DNA of 64,000 bases. Origin: Paenibacillus sp. FSL M7-0420 (lineage in GTDB: Bacteria > Bacillota > Bacilli > Paenibacillales > Paenibacillaceae). Position numbers and translations under genes: made by a program. The notes beneath the pieces are model-generated. The model was not told the DNA's origin and did no database searches. It was given only the letters and a program-made list of their open reading frames with translations. Below, in pieces: positions 26,646-35,814 of the stretch (the stretch's first letter is position 1; every line of letters starts with the position of its first letter). The stretch spans positions 6,820,001 through 6,884,000 of the forward strand of contig NZ_JBBOCJ010000001.1 in assembly GCF_038002345.1 (NCBI RefSeq), in the 5' to 3' direction.

Positions 26646-29015
26646 ATGAAACTCCGCAAAAAAATAATCATCTTCATTAGTTTTGTCGCTATCCTCGGCA
26701 TTGGTGCCACCTATCTGATGCTTCATGTGATTCTGCTGAACCGCTTCGAGAAGCTGGACGAGGCAGAGCTGAAGCGCAACCTGAGCAAGGCTACCGCAGC
26801 TTATCATCAAGAGCTGGAGAGCCTGAGAACGGGACTCCTTGATGTTGCCGTCCGGGATGAAACCTACCGCTTCATAGAGAATGCAGCGGCTACCGGCTCG
26901 GCGGACTCCGGCAGTACCGCTGCCGCCTTCATCCGCAGCAGCCTTGAACCGGCTGCTTATCCAATGAATCATTTCGATATGATTGCCCTGCTTGATCTGG
27001 ACGGACAACCGCTGTACGGCGGCTCCTACGACCTTCCGGCAGGAATAGTCACCCCGCTAACTGAGGAGCAACTGACGTTAATCAAGCTGATCCGAAGCCG
27101 TCTGCCTGTGCCGGGATCTCCCGGCAAGAGCCGGAGCGGCTTCGTTAATCTGGATAAAGGGACTATGCTAATTACAATTACGCCTATTCTTAACAGCAGC
27201 AAGAACAAGCCGGTCATCGGAACAGCCATTGCCGGACGGATGCTGCACCAGGATGGAATCGCACAGATCTGGGAGGATACCCTGTCCACGATGGAGATGT
27301 CGCGTCTCACCACCCCGCTGCTTGCGGACAGCGGAGGGGAACGCGTCTGGACCAGCCCCGCCCGGGGCGGGCAGATGTCCATCCACACCATACTGGACGA
27401 CCTGTTCGAAGATCCCGGGATGGTCCTCACCCTGAAGGAGCCGCGCCAGTTCTACAACAGCGGGCTCAAGTCGCTCTCCACCTTCCGTATGTTCTATTTC
27501 ATCTCCATTCTGCTAATGCTGGGTGCCAGCCTCCTCTTCGTGAACCGGTTCATTCTGAGAAGGATGTCCACTCTGGTACGCAACATCCGAAGGATCGGCA
27601 GCAGCAAGGATCTCTCCATCCGGATTCCCAGCTCAGGCCAGGATGAATTCAGTGAAGTGGAGGTCGAATTCAACCGGATGATTGATTCGCTGGAGCAGAC
27701 CCAGGATGAGCTGCGGCGGCAATCGATGCTGGACCCGCTGACCCGTCTGCCCAACCGCTCGCTGTTTTTTGACAAATTGAATGAAGCAATTGCCGCCGTC
27801 AAGGGAAGTGACCGGCAGATCGTGCTGGTCTTCATTGATCTGGATCATTTCAAGACGGTGAACGATACCCTCGGCCATGACTTCGGAGATGCCATCCTGA
27901 AGGAGACCGCCTTCCGCATCACGCAGGTTGTCGGCAAGCATGATGTGGTCTCCCGGCTCGGCGGGGATGAATTCACCATTCTGCTCTATGATGTGCCTGA
28001 TGAAGGCAGCATTGCCCGGCAGCTCTCCCGGATTCAGGAAGCCCTCTCCATGCCTCACCGGATCAAGGGGCATCTTCTATATAATACCGCCAGCATCGGC
28101 ATCAGTATTTATCCGCAGAATGGGGAAGACGCCGATTATCTGGTCAAGCAGGCAGACCTGGCCATGTTCCATGTTAAGGAGACCGGCCGCAATAACATTT
28201 TCCAGTATTCAGAGGATCTTGAAGCAGGCATCCGGCGCAAAAAGGTACTGGCCCAGCAGCTCCTCTCCGCTGCCGCCGGGAACGAGTTCGAGCTGCACTA
28301 CCAGCCGATTCTCAGCACGGGACAGCTGCAGGTATCCAAGGTGGAGGCTCTGCTGCGCTGGACCAGCCCTGCTTACGGCAATATCTCACCGGCCGAATTC
28401 ATTCCGCTGGCGGAGAGCAGCGGCTCCATTGTCGGCATCGGCAGCTGGGTGCTGCGCCAGGTGTGCTCGGATATGCGCGATTTCCGCAGACGGGGTCTTG
28501 AGCTCACCGCCGCAGTGAATATCTCCGCGCTGCAGCTCATGCAGCCGGGCCTGCTGGAGCTGCTCTTAGAGCTGCTCGATGAATATGAGCTGCCCGCCTC
28601 CAGCCTGGAGCTGGAGATCACGGAGAGCGTGCTCGTCTCCGGGGACGGCATCTTCCTGTCGCTGCAGCAGCTTCGGGCCCACGGGTTCCGGATCTCGCTG
28701 GATGATTTCGGCACCGGCTTCTCCTCCCTCAGCTATCTGCGCCGCTTCCCGGTGGATGTGATCAAGATTGACCGCTCCTTCATCTCCGAGATGTCACGGG
28801 AGGCCCAAGGGGATGTGCTCGTCAAGGCGATTATCGAGCTGAGCCATAATCTGGGGCTGCGCGTAGTCTCGGAAGGCATTGAGCAAAGAGAGCAATTCGA
28901 TATGCTGCGGGAGCTGGGCAGCGACGAGCTTCAGGGCTACTATATCAGCAGGCCGCTTCAGGCCCAGGCGCTGTATTCTTTTCTGGAGCAGGGTAATTAT
29001 TACACCGGCCGATAA
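26646..29015 (+). CDS. CHASE4-HAMP-GGDEF-EAL cyclic-di-GMP enzyme
   Basis: 789 residues; GGGG precedes the ATG by 6 bases. TM helix at about 7-28, an extracytoplasmic CHASE4-type sensor (LLDVAVRDETYRFIE, about 60-250), a second TM at about 280-300, HAMP at about 303-355, GGDEF with intact RLGGDEF near residue 436, and EAL with KVEALLRW near 565 and SLDDFGTGFSSLSYL near 685. Both c-di-GMP synthesis and breakdown motifs are complete. The signal is unknown. It is divergent from the Fur-controlled operon with about 170 bases between; a TATAAT lies upstream on the plus strand but no good -35. Confidence 0.9.
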   Translation: MKLRKKIIIFISFVAILGIGATYLMLHVILLNRFEKLDEAELKRNLSKATAAYHQELESLRTGLLDVAVRDETYRFIENAAATGSADSGSTAAAFIRSSLEPAAYPMNHFDMIALLDLDGQPLYGGSYDLPAGIVTPLTEEQLTLIKLIRSRLPVPGSPGKSRSGFVNLDKGTMLITITPILNSSKNKPVIGTAIAGRMLHQDGIAQIWEDTLSTMEMSRLTTPLLADSGGERVWTSPARGGQMSIHTILDDLFEDPGMVLTLKEPRQFYNSGLKSLSTFRMFYFISILLMLGASLLFVNRFILRRMSTLVRNIRRIGSSKDLSIRIPSSGQDEFSEVEVEFNRMIDSLEQTQDELRRQSMLDPLTRLPNRSLFFDKLNEAIAAVKGSDRQIVLVFIDLDHFKTVNDTLGHDFGDAILKETAFRITQVVGKHDVVSRLGGDEFTILLYDVPDEGSIARQLSRIQEALSMPHRIKGHLLYNTASIGISIYPQNGEDADYLVKQADLAMFHVKETGRNNIFQYSEDLEAGIRRKKVLAQQLLSAAAGNEFELHYQPILSTGQLQVSKVEALLRWTSPAYGNISPAEFIPLAESSGSIVGIGSWVLRQVCSDMRDFRRRGLELTAAVNISALQLMQPGLLELLLELLDEYELPASSLELEITESVLVSGDGIFLSLQQLRAHGFRISLDDFGTGFSSLSYLRRFPVDVIKIDRSFISEMSREAQGDVLVKAIIELSHNLGLRVVSEGIEQREQFDMLRELGSDELQGYYISRPLQAQALYSFLEQGNYYTGR

Positions 29016-29066
29016 GAGACTTCTTTTATAGGCAAGCTACTGGCGATATGATATGATAGGCAGGCT

Positions 29067-29100
29067 GATAACAGCACCCGGCTCAGGGTGCTGTTATCCT
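29067..29100. terminator. Hairpin, probable terminator
   Basis: 12-bp perfect stem GATAACAGCACC / GGGTGCTGTTATC around a seven-base loop, 50 bases after the CHASE4 gene. There is no poly-U run, so termination is uncertain. Confidence 0.4.
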
Positions 29101-29137
29101 ATGCGAACACTTATGAAAATTGGAGGCTTTCATTGTT

Positions 29138-29761
29138 ATGTCAGCGCAACCGCACACCGCACAGTCCGTCAAAATCGTTACCGCCGACCCCAGCGCCATC
29201 GGCTTATTCGGACTAGCCATCGTTACCCTGGTCGCTTCTTCACAAAAGCTCGAAATTACAACAGGTCTCAGCTATGCTATTCCATGGGCCATCTTCCTCG
29301 GAGCCTTCGCCCAGCTATTCGCATCCATCCAGGATGCCAAGCACAACAATACCTTCGGCATGACTGCCTTCGGCGCCTATGCGTTCTTCTGGTTCGGCAT
29401 GGGGGCAAGCTGGCTGATCAAGCTCGGTGTATTCGGTGCAGTGCTGGCGGAGGGCGTTGATCCCAAGCAGCTGGGATTTGTTTTTGCAGGATATCTTGTG
29501 TTCACCCTCTTCATGACGCTCGGCGCCGTTGAGGCAAACCGTGTACTGCTGATTATCTTCATCCTGATCGACTTCCTGTTCCTCGGACTCTCGATGGATG
29601 CTTTCGGCGTCGCTGCGGAATTCTTCCACAAGCTGGCTGCCGTATCGGAAATGGCTATCGGTATCGTATCGCTCTACGGCTGCGGCGCATCTGTGCTCAA
29701 CGCCCACTTCGGACGTACCTTCCTGCCGATTGGTGCCCCGCTGGGCATCTTCAAAAAATAG
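29138..29761 (+). CDS. GPR1/FUN34/YaaH-family acetate uptake transporter
   Basis: 207-residue membrane protein with six helices. The ATG at 29138 follows GGAGG by 11 bases; an in-frame TTG further upstream is not needed. The N-terminal motif ADPSAIGLFGLAIVTL is the family N-P-x-x-L-G-x hallmark in slightly altered form, and the helix-rich body includes GMTAFGAYAFFWFGMGASW. Family members transport acetate or succinate, or export ammonium in yeast. The gene stands alone between two c-di-GMP genes and is followed by a terminator. Acetate is the most likely substrate but is not proven by sequence. Confidence 0.85.
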   Translation: MSAQPHTAQSVKIVTADPSAIGLFGLAIVTLVASSQKLEITTGLSYAIPWAIFLGAFAQLFASIQDAKHNNTFGMTAFGAYAFFWFGMGASWLIKLGVFGAVLAEGVDPKQLGFVFAGYLVFTLFMTLGAVEANRVLLIIFILIDFLFLGLSMDAFGVAAEFFHKLAAVSEMAIGIVSLYGCGASVLNAHFGRTFLPIGAPLGIFKK

Positions 29762-29808
29762 CACCGGCCTTCCAGCCGGGCAGGGCCATGCCCTCCTCTC
29801 CAAAGACT

Positions 29809-29857
29809 CGGATAAATGCTTACTGCCCTTTTATGCAGATGGTGTTTATCCGTTTTT
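29809..29857 (+). terminator. Intrinsic terminator after the acetate transporter gene
   Basis: CGGATAAATGC pairs imperfectly with GTGTTTATCCG, then TTTTT. Position is 50 bases downstream of the stop codon. Confidence 0.65.
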
Positions 29858-30022
29858 GGATTCAGGCGGGTTTTGTTAGGAATTCCCTTGCGCAAACACG
29901 ATAATAATGACATGCTATAGAGACCCAAACGACATTTATCGACATCTCCCTGCGGTCTAGGAACCGCTTATTATACACTTTGACATCTGCGGCTTTTATT
30001 TTTCCGGTATCGGGGGCAATCC

Positions 30023-32167
30023 ATGGCTTTCCTTAGTAAAAAGCCTTTAAGCATCATTATCGGCTTCATCATCGTCCTGCAGCTCTGCCTGTTCTATTAC
30101 TATTCCGTATCCCTGGCCCGGGAATATAGAGCCGAGAAGGCGGATCTGGCCTCACAGGCGGTCATGCTGGCCTCGAACATCGAAGAGCGGGTGGCCATTG
30201 TGAAAGGGGTCAGCTCCTTTATCCAAACCGTCGGCTTCGATGCCGATCCTGCACTAATCCAGAGCTACCTGGTCACCGCACACGCCAAAAACACCAGCAA
30301 CGTCACGAATATCATGATCGCTCCGGATGGTCTGATCCGCTACCTCTACCCGCTTGAAGGCAATTCGTCACTGCTAGGCAGAAGCCTGCTGCTGGATTCC
30401 TCCCTGGCCTCTCCCGGCATGATCCAAGAAACGATCCGTTCCCGCAGCATTACAATAGACGGTCCTCGTACACTTGCCCAGGGCGGCTATGGCATGGTGA
30501 TCCGGCAGGCCATCTATAAGGACAACTCTCTGGAGGGCATCGTCTCCGTCACCGTGAAGATTGATAATATCATTAACCAGCTTGTGTATAAGGACAGTAA
30601 TATCTATGTCACTGCCAAGGATCATACCTTCCTGTTCGGCAATGAAGCCCATACGAAGGACCCGCAGCTCACCGTTCCCGTGAATACCTACAATCAGCAC
30701 TGGCTGATGGGGATCTCTCTGCCCTCCCACAAGAAATGGCAGGTGCTGCTCAGCGTGCTGTGGATCGATATTGCTTTTCTGCTGGTGATTGCCTTCATTC
30801 TATATATTTTCTGGTATCAGAGCCGCTTCAACCGCGAGCTGGAACGGGTGGTCAGCATCCGGACCCGGGACCTGCGTATTTCCAAGCGTCTCTATGAAAA
30901 GCTTGCGCACTACGACAGTCTGACGGAGATCCCCAACCGGCGGTTCTTCATGGACGAATTCGAGCGTCTGCTGCAGAGCTCGGAGCCCACACAGACCTAT
31001 ACCTTATTCTTTTTCGACCTGAACCGGTTCAAGGAGATTAATGATACGCTCGGCCACTCTACGGGGGATCAGGTGATCAAGACCCTGGCCGGACGGCTCA
31101 AATCCGGGAGCCTGCCCTTCAAGCTGTTCGCCCGTACCGGCGGAGATGAATTCGTGATGATCTTCGCGGGTCTGCCGCACACGGATATTCCTGTGATCGC
31201 CGGGCGGATCAGCATGCTGATCGCAGAGACTCTCCTGATCTCGGGAGCACATCTGAGCCTGTCCACCAGCATTGGCATCTCCCTGTACCCCGAGCATTCG
31301 CAGAATACGGATGATCTGCTGAAATTCGCCGATATGTCGATGTATCAGGCCAAGTCGCAGGAGGACACCAATTACTTCATCTTCGACTGGGAGCTGCGCG
31401 AGAAGCTGGAGCAGAAGACGATGATCGCCAAATATCTGCATTCCGCCCTGGAACGGGAAGAATTCGTGCTGTATTATCAACCCCAGATCAACGCCATCAC
31501 AGGCGAAATGATCGGCATAGAGGCGCTGATCCGCTGGAATCACCCCGAGAAGGGGCTGATTGGACCAGGGACGTTCATCACTGCCGTCGAAGAAGCCGGG
31601 CTGATGATCCAGCTCACCGACTGGGTGCTGCGTGAGGTGTGCCGCCAGCTCTGCGAGTGGCGCGGCCTGGGGATGCCGCTGCTGCGGACCTCAATTAATA
31701 TCTCCAACAGCTGGTTCTACAACCGGAACCTGATCGAGAATCTGTTCGCCGTGCTTGACGAGTACGGGCTGGATACCGGTGTGCTGGAATTCGAGATTAC
31801 CGAGAGCACCGCACTGCTGGAGGAGCATTATCCGCTGCTGCAGCAGATGCGCGATCACGGGATCATCGTCTCCATCGATGATTTCGGCACGAAATATTCT
31901 TCGCTGAATTACCTGAAGCATTTTCCCGTGAACAAAATCAAGATTGACCGCACCTTCATCACCGGCATCGGCGTCAGCTCCATAGATGAGACCATCATCA
32001 AATCCATCGTCTTCGTCGCCTCCCAGCTTGGCTATGACCTGATTGCCGAAGGGGTCGAGACGCAGGAGCAGCTGGCCTTCCTGGTGCAGCATAATTGCCC
32101 GCATATTCAGGGATTCCTGTTCTTCCCTCCGCTGCCTGCCGATGAGATCCGCAAGCTGGTCTCCTGA
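30023..32167 (+). CDS. CHASE-GGDEF-EAL cyclic-di-GMP enzyme
   Basis: 714 residues. A TM helix at about 8-30, a CHASE sensor at about 35-235 (NSSLLGRSLLLDSSLASPGM is part of its conserved core), a second TM at about 250-268, GGDEF with RTGGDEFVMI near residue 370, and EAL with GIEALIRWNHPE near 498 and VSIDDFGTKYSSLNYL. Cyclase and phosphodiesterase residues are intact. GGGGG lies shortly upstream of the ATG. CHASE domains bind small ligands, cytokinin-like in plants; the bacterial ligand is unknown. It stands alone. Confidence 0.9.
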   Translation: MAFLSKKPLSIIIGFIIVLQLCLFYYYSVSLAREYRAEKADLASQAVMLASNIEERVAIVKGVSSFIQTVGFDADPALIQSYLVTAHAKNTSNVTNIMIAPDGLIRYLYPLEGNSSLLGRSLLLDSSLASPGMIQETIRSRSITIDGPRTLAQGGYGMVIRQAIYKDNSLEGIVSVTVKIDNIINQLVYKDSNIYVTAKDHTFLFGNEAHTKDPQLTVPVNTYNQHWLMGISLPSHKKWQVLLSVLWIDIAFLLVIAFILYIFWYQSRFNRELERVVSIRTRDLRISKRLYEKLAHYDSLTEIPNRRFFMDEFERLLQSSEPTQTYTLFFFDLNRFKEINDTLGHSTGDQVIKTLAGRLKSGSLPFKLFARTGGDEFVMIFAGLPHTDIPVIAGRISMLIAETLLISGAHLSLSTSIGISLYPEHSQNTDDLLKFADMSMYQAKSQEDTNYFIFDWELREKLEQKTMIAKYLHSALEREEFVLYYQPQINAITGEMIGIEALIRWNHPEKGLIGPGTFITAVEEAGLMIQLTDWVLREVCRQLCEWRGLGMPLLRTSINISNSWFYNRNLIENLFAVLDEYGLDTGVLEFEITESTALLEEHYPLLQQMRDHGIIVSIDDFGTKYSSLNYLKHFPVNKIKIDRTFITGIGVSSIDETIIKSIVFVASQLGYDLIAEGVETQEQLAFLVQHNCPHIQGFLFFPPLPADEIRKLVS

Positions 32168-32182
32168 AGCTGTCAGGATGCT

Positions 32183-32211
32183 TTGCACGCGGGTAGGGGG
32201 ATCGTTATAAT
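32183..32211 (+). promoter_or_regulatory. SigA-type promoter
   Basis: TTGCAC (32183-32188), a 17-base spacer and a perfect TATAAT (32206-32211), about 40 bases before the small membrane-protein gene at 32251. Confidence 0.6.
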
Positions 32212-32250
32212 TAGCTTCATCTGATGTTAACCCGAAAGGATTCTGAGACC

Positions 32251-32562
32251 ATGAATAGATTGACTACCGGCGAAATGGCCGGAACCGCCCTGTTTGCGCT
32301 GATCCTCGCCCTCCTGGCGTACCGGATTATCCGCGGCATGCCGAAGATGGCCGGAGACATTACCGCCTTCCGCAAACGGACCCTCGTCTGGACCCAGGTC
32401 GCCCTGGTGCTTACCGTCCTGCAGCTCAACTTCAAGGCCGGAGACTGGCGCTTCGGTATTATCCTCGGCCTGATCGTCCTGTTCACCGGCAGCATCTGGC
32501 TGTCCGCCCGCCGCTATGACAATGCCCGCCAGGCTGAGGCTGAGCAGGGAGAGGAGCAGTGA
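32251..32562 (+). CDS. Small membrane protein, unknown function
   Basis: 103 residues starting with ATG at 32251 (AAAGGA about 11 bases upstream). Two hydrophobic segments at about residues 8-27 and 62-83, with a basic cytoplasmic loop between (KMAGDITAFRKRT) and a charged glutamate-rich tail. No known domain. It has its own good promoter and stands alone. A long open frame exists on the other strand, but only this strand has both promoter and Shine-Dalgarno site. Confidence 0.55.
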   Translation: MNRLTTGEMAGTALFALILALLAYRIIRGMPKMAGDITAFRKRTLVWTQVALVLTVLQLNFKAGDWRFGIILGLIVLFTGSIWLSARRYDNARQAEAEQGEEQ

Positions 32563-32667
32563 GGGAAACGGTGCGTTTGCTGCGTGGAGCGGGGATAGCT
32601 GACTGGAGACAGCCTGGAGTAACCCGTCCACCATTCGCCCTAGCCCTCTCTATCCGCATCCAGTAGA

Positions 32668-32694
32668 TGCTGTTTTTCGCATACATTCGGGCCA
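32668..32694. repeat. Single degenerate CGGTTTTTCG-type repeat
   Basis: Contains GTTTTTCGCATACATTCGGG, the right half of the unit found at 56729-57271, in the gap between the small membrane protein and the DsrE-like gene. Confidence 0.5.
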
Positions 32695-32724
32695 TACGCC
32701 TGTATGTGAGCACAATGTACCTTT

Positions 32725-32750
32725 CAGGCTCCCGTCAGGGGGCCTTTTTT
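32725..32750 (+). terminator. Intrinsic terminator of the small membrane-protein gene
   Basis: Stem AGGCTCCC, loop, GGGGGCCT, followed by TTTTTT. Confidence 0.75.
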
Positions 32751-32837
32751 CGTGTCTTCCGGCTGCGCTACAGGCATACTTTTCCTCTCCCTAACCATAC
32801 TAATGACATTCTATGGATACCGATGGAGGGCTGATGA

Positions 32838-33314
32838 ATGGGCAAAAAACTGAATCTGCTAATGTTCAGCGGGGAGTATGACAAGGCGATGGCCGGGCTG
32901 ATTCTGGCGAATGCGGCCAGGGATATTGAGGTGGAGGTTACGATGTTCTTCTCGTTCTGGGGGCTGTTCCTCGTCCGGGACCCGGAGACTATGACGCTAG
33001 AGGATAAGAGTATCTATGAGAAGCTGATGGATGTCATTACTCCCAAGGGACCGGAGCAGCTGCCGCTCTCGCGGATGAACTTCAGCGGGCTCGGCAAGCT
33101 GATGCTGGAGGAGATGATGGAGGATCAAGGAGCACCGAAGCTTATACATTTCCTGAAGGGCGCGCGCAAAAAGAACATCAAGTTCTACGCCTGCAAGCTC
33201 TCGGTGGAGATCATGGGCTTCAAGCCGGAGGAGCTGCTGCCCGAGGTGGAGATTATCGATGCCGCCGCGTATCTGAAGGATGCGCTGGAGAGCGATATCC
33301 AGCTCTTCATCTGA
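32838..33314 (+). CDS. DsrE/DsrF/DrsH-like family protein
   Basis: 158 residues; GGAGGG 7 bases before the ATG. The Rossmann-like DsrE fold is recognisable from LNLLMFSGEYDKAMAGLILA at the N-terminus, the methionine/phenylalanine-rich centre (VTMFFSFWGLFLVRDPE) and the conserved cysteine in FYACKLSVEIMG (about residue 117). Related proteins are sulfurtransferase or sulfur-relay proteins, sometimes peroxiredoxin-associated. The gene for a class V aminotransferase-like, possibly cysteine desulfurase-like, enzyme follows 180 bases downstream, so a sulfur-handling link is plausible but unproven. Soluble, cytoplasmic. Confidence 0.78.
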   Translation: MGKKLNLLMFSGEYDKAMAGLILANAARDIEVEVTMFFSFWGLFLVRDPETMTLEDKSIYEKLMDVITPKGPEQLPLSRMNFSGLGKLMLEEMMEDQGAPKLIHFLKGARKKNIKFYACKLSVEIMGFKPEELLPEVEIIDAAAYLKDALESDIQLFI

Positions 33315-33494
33315 TGGCTATGGGCTTTAACCTAATTACACCACCGGGCATATACTGAGGCAGACGAAGACGGATTGGTTACCCCCGGCGGGCACGCAGA
33401 GGCTGCGACTCACACGATACTTGCCTTGCGCAGCACCAGCGACTGCCGGAATCCGTCTCATTGATAGAGCATTCATTGCCTGGAGGGATTGTCC

Positions 33495-35009
33495 GTGCTG
33501 AGTATCCACCGCGCCGCTGCGGCAGACGCGCCGTCTTCACTGCAAGAGCATTTCGCGGCATTCCGTGAGCACACTGTCGGCAGCCGCCATCTGATCTCCA
33601 CCCCCTACGGACGGCAGCCGCTGCTGTATGCCGATTGGACGGCCAGCGGCCGGCTGTATGAGCCGATCGAGCGCAAAATACAGGAGACCTTCGGCCCCTA
33701 TGTCAGTAACCCGCATACCGACTCCAACACCACCGGCCTGACCATGACCCTGGCTTACCATGAAGCGCGTAGCATCATCCGGCAGCATGTGAATGCTGCC
33801 CCCGCAGATGCCCTGCTCTTCTGCGGCAACGGCACCACCGGTGCGGTGAACAAGCTGCTGCGGATCATGGGCCTGAAGCTGCCGGAATGGCTGAAGCAGG
33901 AAACCCTCTGCGCACCGGAGGAGCGCCCGGTTATCTTCGTCAGCCATATGGAGCATCATTCCAATCTGCTGCCCTGGCAGGAGAGCTTCGGCGAGGTGGT
34001 TACCGTCTCCTCCGGGCCGGGCGGCGAGGTGGATCTGCTGCGGCTCGGGGAGCTGCTGACGATCTACCGGCACCGCCGCTTCAAGATCGGTTCCTTCACC
34101 GCCTGCTCCAATGTCACCGGCATAGAGACCCCGTATCATCAGCTTGCTGCGCTCATGCACCGGCATGGCGGGGTATGCTTCGTGGATTTCGCAGCCAGCG
34201 CCCCTTATCAGGAGATCAATATGCATCCGGCAGCCCCGCAGGAGAAGCTGGACGCCATCTTCTTCTCTCCGCATAAATTCCTCGGAGGCCCGGGAACCGG
34301 CGGCGTGCTGCTGTTCGACACCGCGCTCAGCACCGGCCGGCTGCCGGATGAGCCCGGCGGCGGCACCGTAGTATGGGTGAACCGCTGGGGCGGACGCCGC
34401 TACATTGATGATGTTGAGGTACGCGAGGACGGAGGCACCCCCGGCTTCCTGCAGGCGATCCGCACCGCCCTCTGCGTGAAGCTGAAGGAGCAGATGAACG
34501 GAACCGGACAATATATGATCGTCCGTGAACAGGAGCTCTGCCGGAAGCTGCTCTCGGGTCTGGCGCAGATTCCCGGCTGCTCTGTGCTGGAGGGCGTACA
34601 CCGTAAGCGGCATGGCATTGTCTCCTTCACGCTGAAGGAGATTCATTACAATCTCGCGGTACGGCTGCTGAATGACCGCTTCGGCATTCAGGCGCGCGGC
34701 GGCTGCTCCTGCGCCGGTCCGTACGGCCATCAGCTGCTCGGGCTGAACCCGGCGCAATCCCAGGCATTCATCCAGGCGATTCACGCCGGGGACCAGTCGC
34801 TGAAGCCGGGCTGGGTCCGCCTGTCCCTGCACCCGATCATGACGGACCGGGAGGTAGAGCATATGATCTTCGCCGTACAGTCTATCGTCAGCAGTATCGG
34901 GGAATGGAGTAAGGATTACCGCTACAATGCTGTCACCAATAGCTGGCTTCATACCGGGGAGAGAGGCGTTACAGAGGACGAGGAGATTCGTGAATTATTT
35001 GTGCTGTAG
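33495..35009 (+). CDS. PLP-dependent class V aminotransferase (cysteine desulfurase-like)
   Basis: 504 residues. The GTG at 33495 is chosen because GGAGGG lies 7 bases upstream; a TTG two codons earlier is too close. The fold-type I PLP lysine is in SPHKFLGGPGTGG (about residue 258). Other family motifs are VSHMEHHSNLLPWQE, FVDFAASAPYQ and the C-terminal GGCSCAGPYGHQLL, where the cysteines could act like those of SufS/IscS desulfurases. Substrate not predictable; desulfurase-like activity is inferred. It overlaps the convergent TVP38 gene by 15 bases. Confidence 0.82.
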   Translation: MLSIHRAAAADAPSSLQEHFAAFREHTVGSRHLISTPYGRQPLLYADWTASGRLYEPIERKIQETFGPYVSNPHTDSNTTGLTMTLAYHEARSIIRQHVNAAPADALLFCGNGTTGAVNKLLRIMGLKLPEWLKQETLCAPEERPVIFVSHMEHHSNLLPWQESFGEVVTVSSGPGGEVDLLRLGELLTIYRHRRFKIGSFTACSNVTGIETPYHQLAALMHRHGGVCFVDFAASAPYQEINMHPAAPQEKLDAIFFSPHKFLGGPGTGGVLLFDTALSTGRLPDEPGGGTVVWVNRWGGRRYIDDVEVREDGGTPGFLQAIRTALCVKLKEQMNGTGQYMIVREQELCRKLLSGLAQIPGCSVLEGVHRKRHGIVSFTLKEIHYNLAVRLLNDRFGIQARGGCSCAGPYGHQLLGLNPAQSQAFIQAIHAGDQSLKPGWVRLSLHPIMTDREVEHMIFAVQSIVSSIGEWSKDYRYNAVTNSWLHTGERGVTEDEEIRELFVL

Positions 35010-35633
35010 CGGCGCTTGGCCGCGCAGCTCCCGCTCCCGCGCCAGCCGGGCGAACCTGGCTTCAATCGCTTTAACCCCCCACAGGGAAGCTCCGATAAAC
35101 AGCAGCACATAGATGATTTCCGCCGGATGACGGATGAACCGCTGCACATCATTGCCGATGTAGGATACCGCAAATACCATAATGGCTTTGCCGGCACACA
35201 GTGCAATCAGATAGGAACGCAGCCGCATTCCGGCCAGACCCGCTGCCATATTAATCACCACGAACGGACCCACCGGGAACAGGCTAAGCAGGAACACATA
35301 GCTGAACCCGCTCTGGCGGACCCAGGTCATCGCTTTGGCTACCTTGGGCCGCTTGGCCCATTTGGTGAGATAGGGATGGCCGGCAATTTTGCGGATAATC
35401 AGGAAGGTGACCGTGCAGCCTGCGACCAGACCGATCCAGGAATACAGGAACCCCAGCCATAACCCGTACACCGCCCCGTTAAGCCCTACAATCGCTATAG
35501 TCGGCAGCGGAGGCACGAACGATTTCATGAAGGTAAGCCCCACACCCGGGAGCGGCCCGAACGAGCGGTATTGCTCCAGCAGCTGTAACAGGCGCTCCTC
35601 GGTCAGCCATGACATAATATCTATATAGAACAT
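34995..35633 (-). CDS. TVP38/TMEM64-family (DedA-like) membrane protein
   Basis: 212 residues; ATG at 35633, GGAG 10 bases upstream (a later ATG at 35615 is an alternative). Six hydrophobic helices. The family core is present: VPPLPTIAIVGLNGAVYG, AGCTVTFLIIRKIAGHPYL and LFPVGPFVVINMAAGLAGM, where the conserved re-entrant G-x-x-x-V-x-x-x-A-G loops occur. The superfamily has suggested roles in lipid flipping and membrane homeostasis. It faces the class V aminotransferase gene, with a 15-base end overlap. Confidence 0.85.
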   Translation of the reverse strand: MFYIDIMSWLTEERLLQLLEQYRSFGPLPGVGLTFMKSFVPPLPTIAIVGLNGAVYGLWLGFLYSWIGLVAGCTVTFLIIRKIAGHPYLTKWAKRPKVAKAMTWVRQSGFSYVFLLSLFPVGPFVVINMAAGLAGMRLRSYLIALCAGKAIMVFAVSYIGNDVQRFIRHPAEIIYVLLFIGASLWGVKAIEARFARLARERELRGQAPLQHK

Positions 35634-35700
35634 TTCTTCAGCGCTCCTCAAGTACTCTAGTGAGTTTCAATTATACAATACTTTCTGCTTCTCTGATGCC

Positions 35701-35770
35701 AAGCGGAAGCGGCTTTACTGTCTATTTTATGGACGATACCGTATCAGCGGGAAATAGAAGGATATGTAAT
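35701..35770 (+). repeat. Dispersed GAAACGG-type palindromic element, copy D
   Basis: Matches the element at 59075-59173 through the left arm (GAAGCGGCTTTACTG), the centre (GGACGATACCGT) and the right flank TCAGCGGGAAATAGAAG. More diverged and shorter than copies A and B. It lies upstream of the hybrid kinase gene. Confidence 0.6.
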
Positions 35771-35814
35771 CAACAGGCTGGACAAGCGCAAGCTGCCGGA
35801 GATATGATGAAATT

